A stretch of DNA of 64,000 nucleotides from an uncultured Collinsella sp. (GTDB lineage: Bacteria > Actinomycetota > Coriobacteriia > Coriobacteriales > Coriobacteriaceae), in the NCBI GenBank assembly GCA_900541045.1, contig UQID01000007.1, forward strand, positions 1-64,000. The letters are read 5' to 3'. The position numbers were made by a program, and so were the translations under genes. The notes beneath the pieces are model-generated. The model had not been told where the DNA came from and searched no databases. It saw only the letters and a list, made by a program, of their open reading frames with translations. Positions within the stretch are counted from its first letter, which is position 1, and every line of letters starts with the position of its first letter. Below, in pieces: positions 18,130 through 27,848 of this stretch.

Positions 18130-19167
18130 CTAAAGGTTGCCGTCCCAGTGTCGAATCACGAATTCTCGCAGGTCGTTCTGACGTTTCTGGAACACCTCGC
18201 TTCGGTCGCACTTAAGGCCCATGGCGAGCGCAATGGCGTTCATCGCCCGGTGCAATTGCAGCTGGTGGGCAAACTGAGTCCCGGTGAGGACGATCATCCT
18301 AAAGCCCAGCGCGCTCAGCACGGTCATACGCTCCGCATCCGACGCGCTGCGCTGTTTATCAAGATGGTCCGAGCCGTTGTATTCAATCCCCGTACCGCTC
18401 GCAGGCGCATATACGTCAATCTCGAAATACCCGGCCTTTGCGAGATACTTGAACTCGTTGGGAACATCGACCCGATGGTTGAGCTCAACCTTGGCGTATC
18501 CCAGCCCGCCCTGGGAACGTTTTGCTACGACCATGATTGCGGTGGCTGTCTCCATGGGCGACCGCGCGCCATCGTGCACGCGCTTGAGCACGGCGGCCGC
18601 GCGTACAGCCCCCTGACGAGATCGGTTCTCATTGCAATAGGCAATCAAGTCGGCAACGGTGTACCTCTGCCCCATCTCGATATAATCGCCTGACGACAAA
18701 TGATTCAAATGGTATCGGGCGCAGATTTCATACCCATATTCCAGCTGCTCGGGCTCACTCATCCACGAACCTGCCTGGACAAAGCACATGGCCTCATCGA
18801 CCACCAAGAGACCCTCTGCCACCTCGATAAGATGACCCGGAGGTACTGGCGCCCCAAACACGTGGCATCTAAATCCAGCCGGCGTCGAGCGCTCAAAATC
18901 GAAGTTGACGAGCGTATCGATATGATCGAGCTCTTCTCGTGGAATACCAAGCGAGACCAGATAATCGGCAACGATCCCAACTGCCGTTGAAGCCCTCAGC
19001 CCTTTGGCATCGAGCCCCAATTTGGGCAGGCCCGCAGTCGGCTCCGCCTCGCTAGCAAGCGAGTCCTCATCGTATAGGCTGCTTGCTCGCGAGAGCGGCT
19101 CGGACGGGCGCGCCACGTTGTGGTACAGCCAGGCAGTCTTATGGGACAGGACGATCGGCAGGTCCAT
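18130..19167 (-). CDS. Hypothetical protein with endonuclease-like C terminus
   Basis: A 345-residue soluble protein that I do not recognise as a named family. The C-terminal third has the order seen in DUF559/Vsr-type PD-(D/E)xK folds: FEIDVYAP, then IEYNGSDH with Asp/Glu candidates, then a helix (DAERMTVLSALG) and a strand FRMIVLTG. That suggests a nuclease or a relic of one. The N-terminal part (HVFGAPVPPGHLIEV, a conserved-looking patch) is reminiscent of AbiEi-like or transcription-linked proteins, but weakly. GGAGGG precedes the ATG by three bases. It is a single gene with an R2 palindrome after it. Confidence 0.55.
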   Translation of the reverse strand: MDLPIVLSHKTAWLYHNVARPSEPLSRASSLYDEDSLASEAEPTAGLPKLGLDAKGLRASTAVGIVADYLVSLGIPREELDHIDTLVNFDFERSTPAGFRCHVFGAPVPPGHLIEVAEGLLVVDEAMCFVQAGSWMSEPEQLEYGYEICARYHLNHLSSGDYIEMGQRYTVADLIAYCNENRSRQGAVRAAAVLKRVHDGARSPMETATAIMVVAKRSQGGLGYAKVELNHRVDVPNEFKYLAKAGYFEIDVYAPASGTGIEYNGSDHLDKQRSASDAERMTVLSALGFRMIVLTGTQFAHQLQLHRAMNAIALAMGLKCDRSEVFQKRQNDLREFVIRHWDGNL

Positions 19168-19267
19168 GAGCCCTCCAATGGAGTCGGATAACCAACCTTA
19201 TTCCCCTGCCCACGGGTCCGCACACCTTCGCGCTCAAGAAAGCGATTCCACCCGGTCGAGCGGCAGA

Positions 19268-19333
19268 AAAACCATCACAACATTCGACGGTTTTCTCGAT
19301 TTTGAGGGAAAGCATCGAATGTTGTGATGGTTT
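19268..19333. repeat. Palindromic repeat family R2, copy c
   Basis: AAACCATCACAACATTCGA and its complement flank a centre with CTCGATTTTGAGG. It lies 49 bases after the stop of the ABC exporter gene. Confidence 0.85.
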
Positions 19334-19382
19334 GAATCGGGGTGAAGACATGGAGGGACAGGGGCAACTGTGCCCCGGCGGG

Positions 19383-21281
19383 TTAATCCAGCTCCTTGAG
19401 TCCATGTGCCAGCTGCCAGTACTCGCCGTGCAACGCGAGGAGTTCCTCGTGAGTGCCGCGTTCGATGATGCGGCCGTGTTCGAGGACCATGATCGCGTCG
19501 GCGTCGCGGACGGTGGACAGGCGGTGCGCGATCATAAACGTGGTGCGACCGCGCATGATGCGGTCCATGCCGCGCTCGATGAGCTTTTCGGTGCGCGTGT
19601 CGATGGAACTCGTGGCCTCGTCCAGGATGAGCACCGGCGGATCGGCCACGGCCACACGCGCGATGGCGAGCAGCTGGCGTTGGCCCTGCGACAGGTTGGC
19701 GCCATCGGCCGTAACCGGCGTGTCGTAGCCTTGTGGCAAGCGGCGGATAAACGAGTCGGCGCAGGCGGCCTCGGCGGCGGCGCGCACTTCCTCGTCGGTC
19801 GCGTCGAGCTTGCCAAAGCGAATGTTCTGCGCAATGGTGCCGCTAAACAGGTGCGTATCCTGCAGCACAATGCCGAGCGACCCGCGCAGGCTGGCCTTGG
19901 CGATGTGCTTGACGTCGATGCCGTCGTACGTGATCTCGCCGTCATCGACCTCGTAGAAGCGGTTGATGAGGTTGGTGATGGTCGTCTTTCCGGCGCCCGT
20001 CGAGCCCACAAAGGCGATCTTTTGCCCCGGCTTGGCAAACAAGTTGAGGTCCGTGAGCACGCGCGTGCCCGGCACGTAGGAAAAGTCCACGGCATGGAAG
20101 CGCACGTCGCCGACAAGCGGCACGAGGCCGGTGACAAGCTCAGTGCCGTCGGCAGCCACCGCACGGCCCGCATCGTCGACCGAGGCCACATCGTGCAGAT
20201 GCCCGTACGTGCCCACGCCACGACCTTCGGGAATCTTCCACGCCCACGCGGAATCGCCCGTCTGCACCAGCTCCACACAGCCCTCGTCCACCTCGGGCTG
20301 CAGGTCCATCGCGGCGAACAGGCGCTCGGCACCGGCCAGCGCGTTGAGCAAGAAGTTGCCCAGCTGCGTGAACTGGTTGATGGGCATGGCCGCCTGGCGC
20401 ACAAAGACCAGGTAGCTCGCGAGCGCGCCCACGTCGGCCAGACCGTTGATGCAGAGCATGCCGCCCGCCACCGCGACGATCGCGTAGTTGGCGTACCCGA
20501 TCACCACGGTCATGGGCACCATCGAGTTGGCATAGGCCTGCGCGGCGCCACCGGTGCGGCGCAGCTCCTGGTTGCGCGCATCGAAACCGGCCACGTTGGC
20601 CTGCTCGTGGTTAAAGACCTTGATGACCTTTTGGCCCGAAACCATCTCCTCGACATATCCGTCCAAGTCGCCGAGCGACGCCTGCTGGGCGGCAAAGAAT
20701 CGCTTGGAGCGGATACCCGAGTAGCGTGCGTACAGCACGATGGCCGCGTCGCACACGAGCGTGATGATCGTGAGCTGCCAATTGAGGATGATGAGCATGG
20801 CCGTGGTGCCGATCACCTGGATGGTCGCCTGGATCACGTTGGCAAAGCTGTTGTTGAGCGCCTCGGAGACCGTGTCGACGTCGTTGGTGAAGAAGCTCAT
20901 GATGTCGCCCGAACGCGTGCCGTCGAAATAGCTGAGCGGCAGTGTCTGGATGTGCGCGAACAGGTCGCGGCGGATGTCGGACACCACACGTTGGGCCGCG
21001 CGCACCATAATCTGCGAGTAGCCCAGGGCCGACAGCACGCCCGCGGCGTAGATGGCGGCCGTAAAGAAAACCTGCTTGGTGAGCAGCTCCTCCCCGCCCG
21101 TAGCCAGGCCGTTGACGATGGGGCGCACCATATAGGTGCCGGCAAGGCTCGCGATGGCGGCAATAGAAGCGAGCACGCCCACCGCAAGCAGCGAGAACTT
21201 GGCATGGCCCATGTATGAGAGCAGGCGGCGGAGCGTCTGTCCCAAATTGGCTGGGCGGGCCTGAGCGGATGTCTTAGGCAT
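19383..21281 (-). CDS. ABC exporter half-transporter, catalytically complete subunit
   Basis: A 632-residue type IV ABC half-transporter: six membrane segments, then a nucleotide-binding domain with Walker A GSTGAGKTT, signature LSQGQRQL and Walker B VLILDEATSSID with the catalytic Glu. There is an insertion of roughly 50 residues between the membrane and ATPase domains (around EGRGVGTYGHLHDV). I start it at ATG 21281, which overlaps the stop of the partner gene by eight bases; upstream readings give low-complexity Arg-rich sequence. Together with the next gene it should form a heterodimeric exporter of drugs, lipids or peptides. Confidence 0.9.
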   Translation of the reverse strand: MPKTSAQARPANLGQTLRRLLSYMGHAKFSLLAVGVLASIAAIASLAGTYMVRPIVNGLATGGEELLTKQVFFTAAIYAAGVLSALGYSQIMVRAAQRVVSDIRRDLFAHIQTLPLSYFDGTRSGDIMSFFTNDVDTVSEALNNSFANVIQATIQVIGTTAMLIILNWQLTIITLVCDAAIVLYARYSGIRSKRFFAAQQASLGDLDGYVEEMVSGQKVIKVFNHEQANVAGFDARNQELRRTGGAAQAYANSMVPMTVVIGYANYAIVAVAGGMLCINGLADVGALASYLVFVRQAAMPINQFTQLGNFLLNALAGAERLFAAMDLQPEVDEGCVELVQTGDSAWAWKIPEGRGVGTYGHLHDVASVDDAGRAVAADGTELVTGLVPLVGDVRFHAVDFSYVPGTRVLTDLNLFAKPGQKIAFVGSTGAGKTTITNLINRFYEVDDGEITYDGIDVKHIAKASLRGSLGIVLQDTHLFSGTIAQNIRFGKLDATDEEVRAAAEAACADSFIRRLPQGYDTPVTADGANLSQGQRQLLAIARVAVADPPVLILDEATSSIDTRTEKLIERGMDRIMRGRTTFMIAHRLSTVRDADAIMVLEHGRIIERGTHEELLALHGEYWQLAHGLKELD

Positions 21282-23052
21282 GGAGCTCACCCCCTTCTCG
21301 GGCCGGGGCATCTGAGGTCGCATTCCCCGCGAACTCCATCTGCGAGGCGTAAATCTCCTGGTAGATGTTGTCACCCGCCAGCAGCTCCCGGTGCGTGCCC
21401 ACGCCGTGAATGCGGCCGTCGTCCAGCACGACAATGCGGTCGGCATCCATCACGCTCGCGATACGCTGGGCGATGATGATCACGGTCGTATCGGGAATCT
21501 GCGCGATATGCTCGCGGATCCTGGCGTCGGTCGCCATATCGACCGCGCTGGTCGAGTCATCAAAAATAAGCACGCGCGGATGTTTGAGCAGTGTACGCGC
21601 GATGCACAGGCGCTGCTTCTGCCCGCCCGAAACGCCAGCGCCGCCCTGGCCCAACTCGCCGTCGAGCCCGCCGATGCGGTCCAGGAACTCGTCCACACAC
21701 GCCGCGCGGCAGGCACGCAGCAGCTCCTCGTCGGTGGCATCGGGCGCGCCCCACCGCAGGTTCTCGCGCACGGTGCCCGTAAACAGCACGTTCTTTTGCA
21801 GCACAATGCCCACGGCATCGCGCAGGGCAGCCAGGTCGTAGTCGCGCACATCGCGCCCGCCCACGAGCACGGCGCCCTCGGTCGCGTCGTACAGGCGCGC
21901 GATGAGCTGCACGAGCGAGCTCTTGCCCGAGCCCGTGCCGCCGAGCACACCCACCGTGGAGCCCGGCTCAATACGAAGGTCGATATGCTCGAGCACATCC
22001 TCGGCAGCATCCGCGCGGTACTTAAACGACACGTCGCGGAACTCGACGCTTCCGTCGGCCACTTCGCGCACGGCCGCGTCTGCCGCGGGCGCTTGGATGA
22101 GCGATTGCTCGTCGATCACCCGCGAGATGCGCTCCACGCTGGCGAGCGCGCGCGTGAGCAGCAAAAACACGTTGGAAATCATCATGAGCGAGTTCATGAT
22201 CAGCAGCACGTAGCTCATAAAGCCCGTGAGCGAACCCACGCCCAGCTCGCCGGCGATAATCATGCGCCCGCCGATCCACAGGATCGAGATGGCGGCCACG
22301 TACATCGACAGCTGAAATACCGGCAGGTTGAGCACGGCGTTGCCGAAGGTCTTCGTCGCCGTGTGCGCGAGCTCGGTATTGACGGTATCGAACTTGGCTT
22401 CCTCGTGCTCGGCGCGTACATACGCCTTGACGGCGCGCACGGCAGTGAGGTCCTCCTGCACCACACCGTTGAGGTGATCCATCGAGGTCTGCAGCTGGCG
22501 GTAGAGCGGACTCACACGGTAGGTGATAACGCCCAGCACAATCGCCAGTACAGGCAGGATAATCGCGAAGACCGTGGCGAGCGGGCGCGACAGTACCAGG
22601 GCATAGACCAGGCCGACGATGAGCGTCACCGGTCCACGCACCATGGGGCGGAAGCCGTTGCCGATGGCGTTTTGGATAACGGTGATGTCGGTGGTCATGC
22701 GCGTGACGAGCGAGCTGGCGTCGTAGTTGTCCAGATTGCCAAAAGCGAGCGTCTGAATCTTGCGATACTCGGCCTCGCGCAGGTTAGCACCCAGGCCCGA
22801 GGCCACGCGAGCGGACGTGCGTGCGTAGCCCAGACCCAGCACCAGCGAAAACGCCGCGCACACCAGCATGCACGCGCCCTGCAGCAGCATGTAATTGACG
22901 TCGCCCGTGGGCACGCCCACGTCGATGATGTTTGCCATGATGACCGGGATAAACAGCTCGAGCGCCGTCTCGGCCGTCACAAAGAGCACGCCGAGCATGG
23001 CATCGCGGCGATATGCCCCCAGATAGGAAAACAAGATTTTGAGATTGCGCAC
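21274..23052 (-). CDS. ABC exporter half-transporter, degenerate-site subunit
   Basis: A 592-residue type IV ABC half-transporter with six membrane segments, Walker A GGTGSGKSS, signature VSGGQKQR, and Walker B VLIFDDSTSAVD, in which Asp replaces the catalytic Glu. One consensus and one degenerate ATPase site is the pattern of heterodimeric exporters such as TM287/288 (established knowledge). It starts at GTG 23052, with GGGGG about a dozen bases upstream. It is followed by, and overlaps, its partner. A LacI-type palindrome lies 76 bases upstream. Confidence 0.9.
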   Translation of the reverse strand: MRNLKILFSYLGAYRRDAMLGVLFVTAETALELFIPVIMANIIDVGVPTGDVNYMLLQGACMLVCAAFSLVLGLGYARTSARVASGLGANLREAEYRKIQTLAFGNLDNYDASSLVTRMTTDITVIQNAIGNGFRPMVRGPVTLIVGLVYALVLSRPLATVFAIILPVLAIVLGVITYRVSPLYRQLQTSMDHLNGVVQEDLTAVRAVKAYVRAEHEEAKFDTVNTELAHTATKTFGNAVLNLPVFQLSMYVAAISILWIGGRMIIAGELGVGSLTGFMSYVLLIMNSLMMISNVFLLLTRALASVERISRVIDEQSLIQAPAADAAVREVADGSVEFRDVSFKYRADAAEDVLEHIDLRIEPGSTVGVLGGTGSGKSSLVQLIARLYDATEGAVLVGGRDVRDYDLAALRDAVGIVLQKNVLFTGTVRENLRWGAPDATDEELLRACRAACVDEFLDRIGGLDGELGQGGAGVSGGQKQRLCIARTLLKHPRVLIFDDSTSAVDMATDARIREHIAQIPDTTVIIIAQRIASVMDADRIVVLDDGRIHGVGTHRELLAGDNIYQEIYASQMEFAGNATSDAPAREGGELHA

Positions 23053-23127
23053 GCAGGTTCATCCCCCATCAAACGTTGTTCGCAAACGCACGTATTATTG
23101 CGCGACAGGCGATGGTGTCAAGTGTTA

Positions 23128-23141
23128 CGAAATCGATTTCT
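23128..23141. promoter_or_regulatory. Operator-like palindrome upstream of the ABC exporter
   Basis: CGAAATCGATTTCT differs by one base from the perfect palindrome CGAAATCGATTTCG found near the HIT gene, and has the CG-centred form of LacI-family operators. Whether it belongs to the same regulator as the KDG-pathway sites is unknown. Confidence 0.4.
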
Positions 23142-23240
23142 GCAAGGCTAGCGCAGACGCTAAGCCCGCGCGGCGCGCGACCGTATTCAAATGGAAATGA
23201 TTGTGGGCGCGATTTTTTCGCCCCACCGGCTACATGGACC

Positions 23241-23271
23241 TTGACTCTACAATCGTTGTAGGGTTTTCACT
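23241..23271 (+). promoter_or_regulatory. MerR-type promoter of the MATE gene
   Basis: TTGACT and TTCACT are separated by 19 bases, the long spacer typical of MerR-activated promoters. Inside the spacer is the perfect dyad CTACAA-TCG-TTGTAG. The MerR-like regulator encoded after the MATE gene is the obvious candidate to bind it. Confidence 0.65.
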
Positions 23272-23311
23272 ACACTGGTAGCTAAACGAACCCAGCCAGA
23301 AAGCCCCGCTC

Positions 23312-24658
23312 ATGGAACACGACCTCACACGCGGCAATGTCCTTAAGACCATCGCGGTCTTTGCCCTGCCTTATATGCTCTCGTACTTTTTGCAGATGCT
23401 CTACGGCATGGCCGACCTGTACATGATGGGGCAGTTTAGCGGCGCCGCCGGCATCACCGCCGTGGGTAATGGCGCGCAGACGCTCTATATCATTACCGTG
23501 ACGCTCGTGGGCCTGGCCATGGGAACGACGGTCATCGTCGGCCATGCCGTGGGCTCGCGCCGCTTCGACCGCGCCGAGACCGCCATCGGCAATACCATCA
23601 CGCTGTTTATGGGCGTCTCGGTGGTACTGGCTGTCATCTTGTTTGCACTATGCCCGCAGGTTGTGGCGCTCATTGGCACGCCGCCCGAGGCGGTCGAAGG
23701 CACCGCCACCTACCTGCGTATCTGCTTTGTCGGCATTCCGTTTATTGCCGCATACAACATTCTCTCGGCCATCTTTCGCGGCCTGGGCGATTCGCGCTCG
23801 CCCATGTACGTGATCGGCGTGGCATGCATCATTAACATCGCGCTCGATTTTCTGTTTATCGGCCACATGGGGCTCGGCCCCGTGGGCGCGGCGCTCGGCA
23901 CGGTAACCGCCCAGACGGTAAGCGTTGCCCTCGCGCTCGTGTGGCTCAAGAGCCGTCGCACGAACATCCATGTTAAGCGCAGCGACCTGCGTCCCCAGCC
24001 CGAGGTGCTCAGCAGCATTCTTAAAATCGGCGTGCCCGTGGCAGTACAGGACGGCTGCATCCAGGTGGCGTTTATGTTTATCACCGTCATCGCCAACCAT
24101 CGCGGCCTGGTCGACGCCGCCGCCGTGGGCCTGGTCGAAAAGATGATCAGCTTTTTGTTCATTGTGCCGAGCTCCATGGGTGCCACCGTCAGCGCGCTCA
24201 CGGCGCAAAACGCCGGCGCGGGCAAGGGCGATCGTGCACGTCAGGTGCTCAAGGACGCTATGACGATCTCGGTGGTGTACGGCTGCCTGATCACGGTGCT
24301 GATGTGGCTGGTGGCGCCGGCGTTTATTGGCTTTTTTGCCAAGGACCCTGCGGTGGTCGCGGCCGGTACCGGCTATATGCACAGCTACATTTTCGACGCA
24401 ATCTTTGCCGGCATCCACATTTGCTTTAGCGGCTTTTTCGCTGCGTATGGCAAGAGCTACATCGGCTTTGCGCACAACGTGCTGGCCGTGGCACTCATTC
24501 GCGTGCCCGGCGCCTGGCTGCTGTCGAACGCCTATTCCGACACGTTGTTTCCCATGGGTATCGCCTCGCCGTGCGGGTCGATTTTGTCGGCAGTCATCTG
24601 TGTTGTCGCGTTTACCGTGCTCAACCGCCGCGGAGCTTTTGACAAGTTGGTGGCGTAG
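23312..24658 (+). CDS. MATE-family multidrug efflux transporter
   Basis: A 448-residue membrane protein with twelve predicted spans in two similar halves, typical of cation-coupled MATE exporters (the DinF/NorM superfamily). Signature-like parts include the N-terminal LTRGNVLKTIAVFALPYML, the QMLYGMADLYMMGQF segment and the second-half GATVSALTAQNAGAGK. It lies downstream of a 19-bp-spacer promoter and 54 bases before a MerR-type regulator on the same strand, the usual layout of an inducible efflux unit. Confidence 0.93.
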   Translation: MEHDLTRGNVLKTIAVFALPYMLSYFLQMLYGMADLYMMGQFSGAAGITAVGNGAQTLYIITVTLVGLAMGTTVIVGHAVGSRRFDRAETAIGNTITLFMGVSVVLAVILFALCPQVVALIGTPPEAVEGTATYLRICFVGIPFIAAYNILSAIFRGLGDSRSPMYVIGVACIINIALDFLFIGHMGLGPVGAALGTVTAQTVSVALALVWLKSRRTNIHVKRSDLRPQPEVLSSILKIGVPVAVQDGCIQVAFMFITVIANHRGLVDAAAVGLVEKMISFLFIVPSSMGATVSALTAQNAGAGKGDRARQVLKDAMTISVVYGCLITVLMWLVAPAFIGFFAKDPAVVAAGTGYMHSYIFDAIFAGIHICFSGFFAAYGKSYIGFAHNVLAVALIRVPGAWLLSNAYSDTLFPMGIASPCGSILSAVICVVAFTVLNRRGAFDKLVA

Positions 24659-24712
24659 CGGGGCGACGCGAGTCTGGCGCCCCTCCCCGACCCTATTGAA
24701 AGGAGCGGTCCT

Positions 24713-25561
24713 GTGACCGACACGCCAAGTGAACATACTGAGGGCCTGCTCCGCATTGGCGAGGTGGCGCGCCTGTTTAACCTGAGCGTTGGGACGCTAC
24801 GTCATTACGAGCAGATGGGCTTGCTGGACCCGGCGTACATCGATCCGGCAAGCGGGTACCGCTACTACGGATCGCGGCAGCTCTCCACCCTCAACACCAT
24901 CAGCCACCTGCGTGTTCTCGACTTGCCGCTCGCGCAAATCCGTGAGTTTGTGACCACGCGCGATGTGAACCTTATGCAGCGGCAGCTAGCTCAGCAGCAG
25001 GAGCTCATCGAGCGCAAGCGCCGCGAGCTCGAGCGCGTGTCGCGCAAAATCGATAACCGGCTTGCCCTACTTCACGATGCTTTGAACACCGAGCTCGATA
25101 GCATTTGCACAATCGATGCGCCCGAGCTTCGCTGCGCCGTGTTGCGCGAACGCGTCAACCCTACCAACGCCTATGCGCTGGAGTGGCAAATTCGTCAACT
25201 GCAGAAGGGTCAGCACGAGACCTTTGTCTTCCTGGGCAACTTAGGCGTTGGGATTAGCGCCGAGCGCCTGACCGCCGGCGACTTTGACGGCTACGACGAA
25301 GTCTTTCTGCTGCTCGATGACACCGATGAGTACTTGGGCGACGTCGAGACGCGGCCCGCCGCGCGGTGCCTGACCATAAGCTTCCGCGGCACGCACGGGC
25401 AAGCAGCCCCGCGCTATGAGCAGTTGCTCGGCTATATGCGCGAGCACAACCTGGCGCCTGCCGGGACTTCGCGCGAGATCGCCCTGATCGACGACATCAT
25501 CAGCGACGACCCCACAACCTACGTGACGCAGATCACGGTGCCGGTTTCCCCAGCAAAGTAA
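24713..25561 (+). CDS. MerR-family regulator with C-terminal effector domain
   Basis: A 282-residue transcription regulator. Residues about 12-80 are a MerR winged helix (RIGEVARLFNLSVGTLRHYEQMGLL, then SGYRYYGSRQLSTLNTI), followed by a long dimerisation helix (about 85-125) and a GyrI/BmrR-like ligand-binding domain. It starts at GTG with AAAGGAGCGG upstream. It probably senses a toxic compound and activates the MATE promoter and itself. A strong hairpin follows the stop codon. Confidence 0.9.
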   Translation: MTDTPSEHTEGLLRIGEVARLFNLSVGTLRHYEQMGLLDPAYIDPASGYRYYGSRQLSTLNTISHLRVLDLPLAQIREFVTTRDVNLMQRQLAQQQELIERKRRELERVSRKIDNRLALLHDALNTELDSICTIDAPELRCAVLRERVNPTNAYALEWQIRQLQKGQHETFVFLGNLGVGISAERLTAGDFDGYDEVFLLLDDTDEYLGDVETRPAARCLTISFRGTHGQAAPRYEQLLGYMREHNLAPAGTSREIALIDDIISDDPTTYVTQITVPVSPAK

Positions 25562-25600
25562 GAACCGACCGGAAGGCATCATGCTTTCCGGTCGGTTCTT
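25562..25600. terminator. Bidirectional terminator between merR-type gene and ligA
   Basis: GAACCGACCGGAA pairs with TTCCGGTCGGTTC in an 18-bp stem with one wobble and a minimal loop. It lies between two convergent genes and starts right at the regulator stop. Confidence 0.85.
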
Positions 25601-25619
25601 CAATTTGGTTATCGATGCA

Positions 25620-27848
25620 CTAAGCCTGGGGCACCTGACCAGTAGCCAAGATTTGCTCGAGTGCGTCCTCGTCCAGCACGGGTACGCCCAGCTGCTCGGC
25701 TTTGGTGAGCTTGGAGCCCGCTTTGGGGCCGGCGACCAGATAGCTCGTCTTCTTTGAAACACTGCCCGAGACCTTGGCGCCAAGCACCTTGAGCGCCGCG
25801 CCCGCCTCGTCGCGCGTGCGGTTGACGAGCGTGCCGGTGAGCACGAAGGTCAGGCCCGCGAGCGGCTGCGCATCAGCAAGCTCGCCCGCCACGCCAGCAT
25901 CGGCTGCGGCTTGCGCGTGCGCGGCGCCCAGGTCGACCTCGAGCGACAGACCAGCCTGACGCAGGCGCTCCAGCACGGCAAGGTTCTCGGGCACGGCCAG
26001 GAACTGCTTGACGCTCGCCGCAATCTTGGGACCGATGCCCTCGCACTCGGCAATATCCTCTTCGCTCGCCAAGATGAGCTTGTCAATCGACAGGAATCGC
26101 TCGGCGATAACCTCGCCCACGCTCTTGCCCACGTGGCGGATGCCCAGGGCAAACAGCACGCGACCGAGCGGCTGGCTCTTGGACTTGTTGAGCTCGGCGA
26201 TGATTTTCTCGGCCGTCTTAAGGCCTACCGGAATGGGGTCGCCCTTCTTGACGCCCTTTTTGCTGTTGGAGCTGGCATAGGTGCGGCCCGTGTCCAGGCC
26301 GGCGATGTCGTCGACCGTGAGCTGGTAGAAGTCTGCGACATCGTGGATCAGCCCGGCGGCGATCATCTTGTCGACGATCTCGTCGCCTAGGCCGTCGACG
26401 TCCATGCAGCCGCGGCTCACCCAGTGAAGCAGTCGCTCCTTGAGCTGCGCGGGGCAGTCGATGGAGACGCAGCGGTAGGCCACCTCGCCATCCTCGTGGA
26501 CCACGGGGCTGCCGCACACGGGGCAGACCTCGGGCATGTGCCAGTCGACCGAATCGGCCGGGCGCTTGTCGAGCACCGGGCCCACGACCTCCGGGATTAC
26601 GTCGCCTGCCTTGTGCACGATGATGGTATCGCCCTCGCGCACGTTTTTGCGACGGATCTCGTCGATGTTATGCAGCGTGGCGCGCGCGATGGTGGAGCCG
26701 GCGACCGTCACCGGATCGAACTCGGCGACCGGCGTGAGCACGCCGGTGCGGCCCACCTGGATGCGAATTTCGCGCAGGACGGTCTGCTTTTCCTCGGGCG
26801 GGAACTTAAAGGCAATGGCCCAGCGCGGCGCGCGGGCGGTAAAGCCCAGGTCGAGCTGCTGCTGAAAGCTATCGACCTTTACGACCACGCCGTCGATGTC
26901 GTAATCGAGGTCACCGCGGTGCTCGAGCGCCTGGGCGCAGAACTCGTGGACCTCGGCCGGCGTGGCGCAACGTGCCACGTTGGGGTTGACGCTAAAGCCG
27001 GCGCTACGCAGCCAATCGAGGAACTCGCGCTGGCTGTGGACGTGCAGCGGATCGGTATCGGCGATGGCGTAGATAAAGGTGGCCAAATCGCGACGCGCCG
27101 TGACCTTGGGGTCCTTTTGGCGCAGGCTGCCGGCAGCGGCGTTGCGCGGGTTGGCGAAGGGGTCGCGACCCTCGGCATCGGCCTCGTCGTTCAGGCGAAC
27201 AAAGCTGCCCTTAGGCATATAGACCTCGCCGCGCACCTCAATGGTGCGCTCGCGGTCGGCACCCATGTGGACAAGCGCCGGCTCGGACAGGTGCATGGGA
27301 ACATCCTTGATGGTGCGCACGTTGAGCGACACGTCCTCGCCCGTGGTGCCATCGCCGCGCGTGGCAGCGCGCACAAAGGTGCCGTTTTGGTAGGTAAGCG
27401 CCACGCCCAGACCGTCGATCTTAAGCTCGCAGGTATAGGTGACGCTACCGGCACCGAGCGCATCCTCGGTGCGCTGGAGCCACGCGTCGAGCTCGTCCAG
27501 ATCCATGGCATCGTCCATGGAATACATGCGTGCCATGTGCGTGACCGGCGTAAACTGCTCGCTCACGTACCCGCCCACGCGCTGGGTATAGCTGTCGGGC
27601 GTCACCAGGTCGGGGTAGGTGGCCTCAATTTCCTGCAGCTCAACGAGCATCTTGTCAAAGGCGGCGTCCGTGATCTCGGGCGCATCGAGCATGTAGTAGC
27701 GATAGGCGTGGTAATCGAGCTCGTGGCGCAGCTCGGCCGCACGCGCTGCCGCCTGGGCACGGGCATCGGCCGATGCAGCGGTATCCGTGCTCGTGGGCGT
27801 TTCGGTATCGATGTCCACGCCGTCACCAAACAGGCTCGATTGCTCCAT
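25620..27848 (-). CDS. ligA: NAD-dependent DNA ligase
   Basis: Seals nicks during replication and repair using NAD. The 742-residue chain has the standard order: Ia domain, adenylation domain with the lysine motif CELKIDGLG, OB fold, a four-cysteine zinc finger (CPVCGSPV...C...C), helix-hairpin-helix repeats and a C-terminal BRCT domain (LAGLTFVLTGTL). The N terminus has about 40 extra residues rich in Thr and Asp. I place the start at ATG 27848; the ORF extends 18 codons upstream with no better start. Single gene, convergent with the MerR regulator. Confidence 0.97.
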   Translation of the reverse strand: MEQSSLFGDGVDIDTETPTSTDTAASADARAQAAARAAELRHELDYHAYRYYMLDAPEITDAAFDKMLVELQEIEATYPDLVTPDSYTQRVGGYVSEQFTPVTHMARMYSMDDAMDLDELDAWLQRTEDALGAGSVTYTCELKIDGLGVALTYQNGTFVRAATRGDGTTGEDVSLNVRTIKDVPMHLSEPALVHMGADRERTIEVRGEVYMPKGSFVRLNDEADAEGRDPFANPRNAAAGSLRQKDPKVTARRDLATFIYAIADTDPLHVHSQREFLDWLRSAGFSVNPNVARCATPAEVHEFCAQALEHRGDLDYDIDGVVVKVDSFQQQLDLGFTARAPRWAIAFKFPPEEKQTVLREIRIQVGRTGVLTPVAEFDPVTVAGSTIARATLHNIDEIRRKNVREGDTIIVHKAGDVIPEVVGPVLDKRPADSVDWHMPEVCPVCGSPVVHEDGEVAYRCVSIDCPAQLKERLLHWVSRGCMDVDGLGDEIVDKMIAAGLIHDVADFYQLTVDDIAGLDTGRTYASSNSKKGVKKGDPIPVGLKTAEKIIAELNKSKSQPLGRVLFALGIRHVGKSVGEVIAERFLSIDKLILASEEDIAECEGIGPKIAASVKQFLAVPENLAVLERLRQAGLSLEVDLGAAHAQAAADAGVAGELADAQPLAGLTFVLTGTLVNRTRDEAGAALKVLGAKVSGSVSKKTSYLVAGPKAGSKLTKAEQLGVPVLDEDALEQILATGQVPQA

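Noticed and set aside
19302..21218. Plus-strand ORF of 638 codons opposite the ABC exporter
   Set aside because: Complement of a gene with clear Walker motifs; composition is that of a shadow frame.
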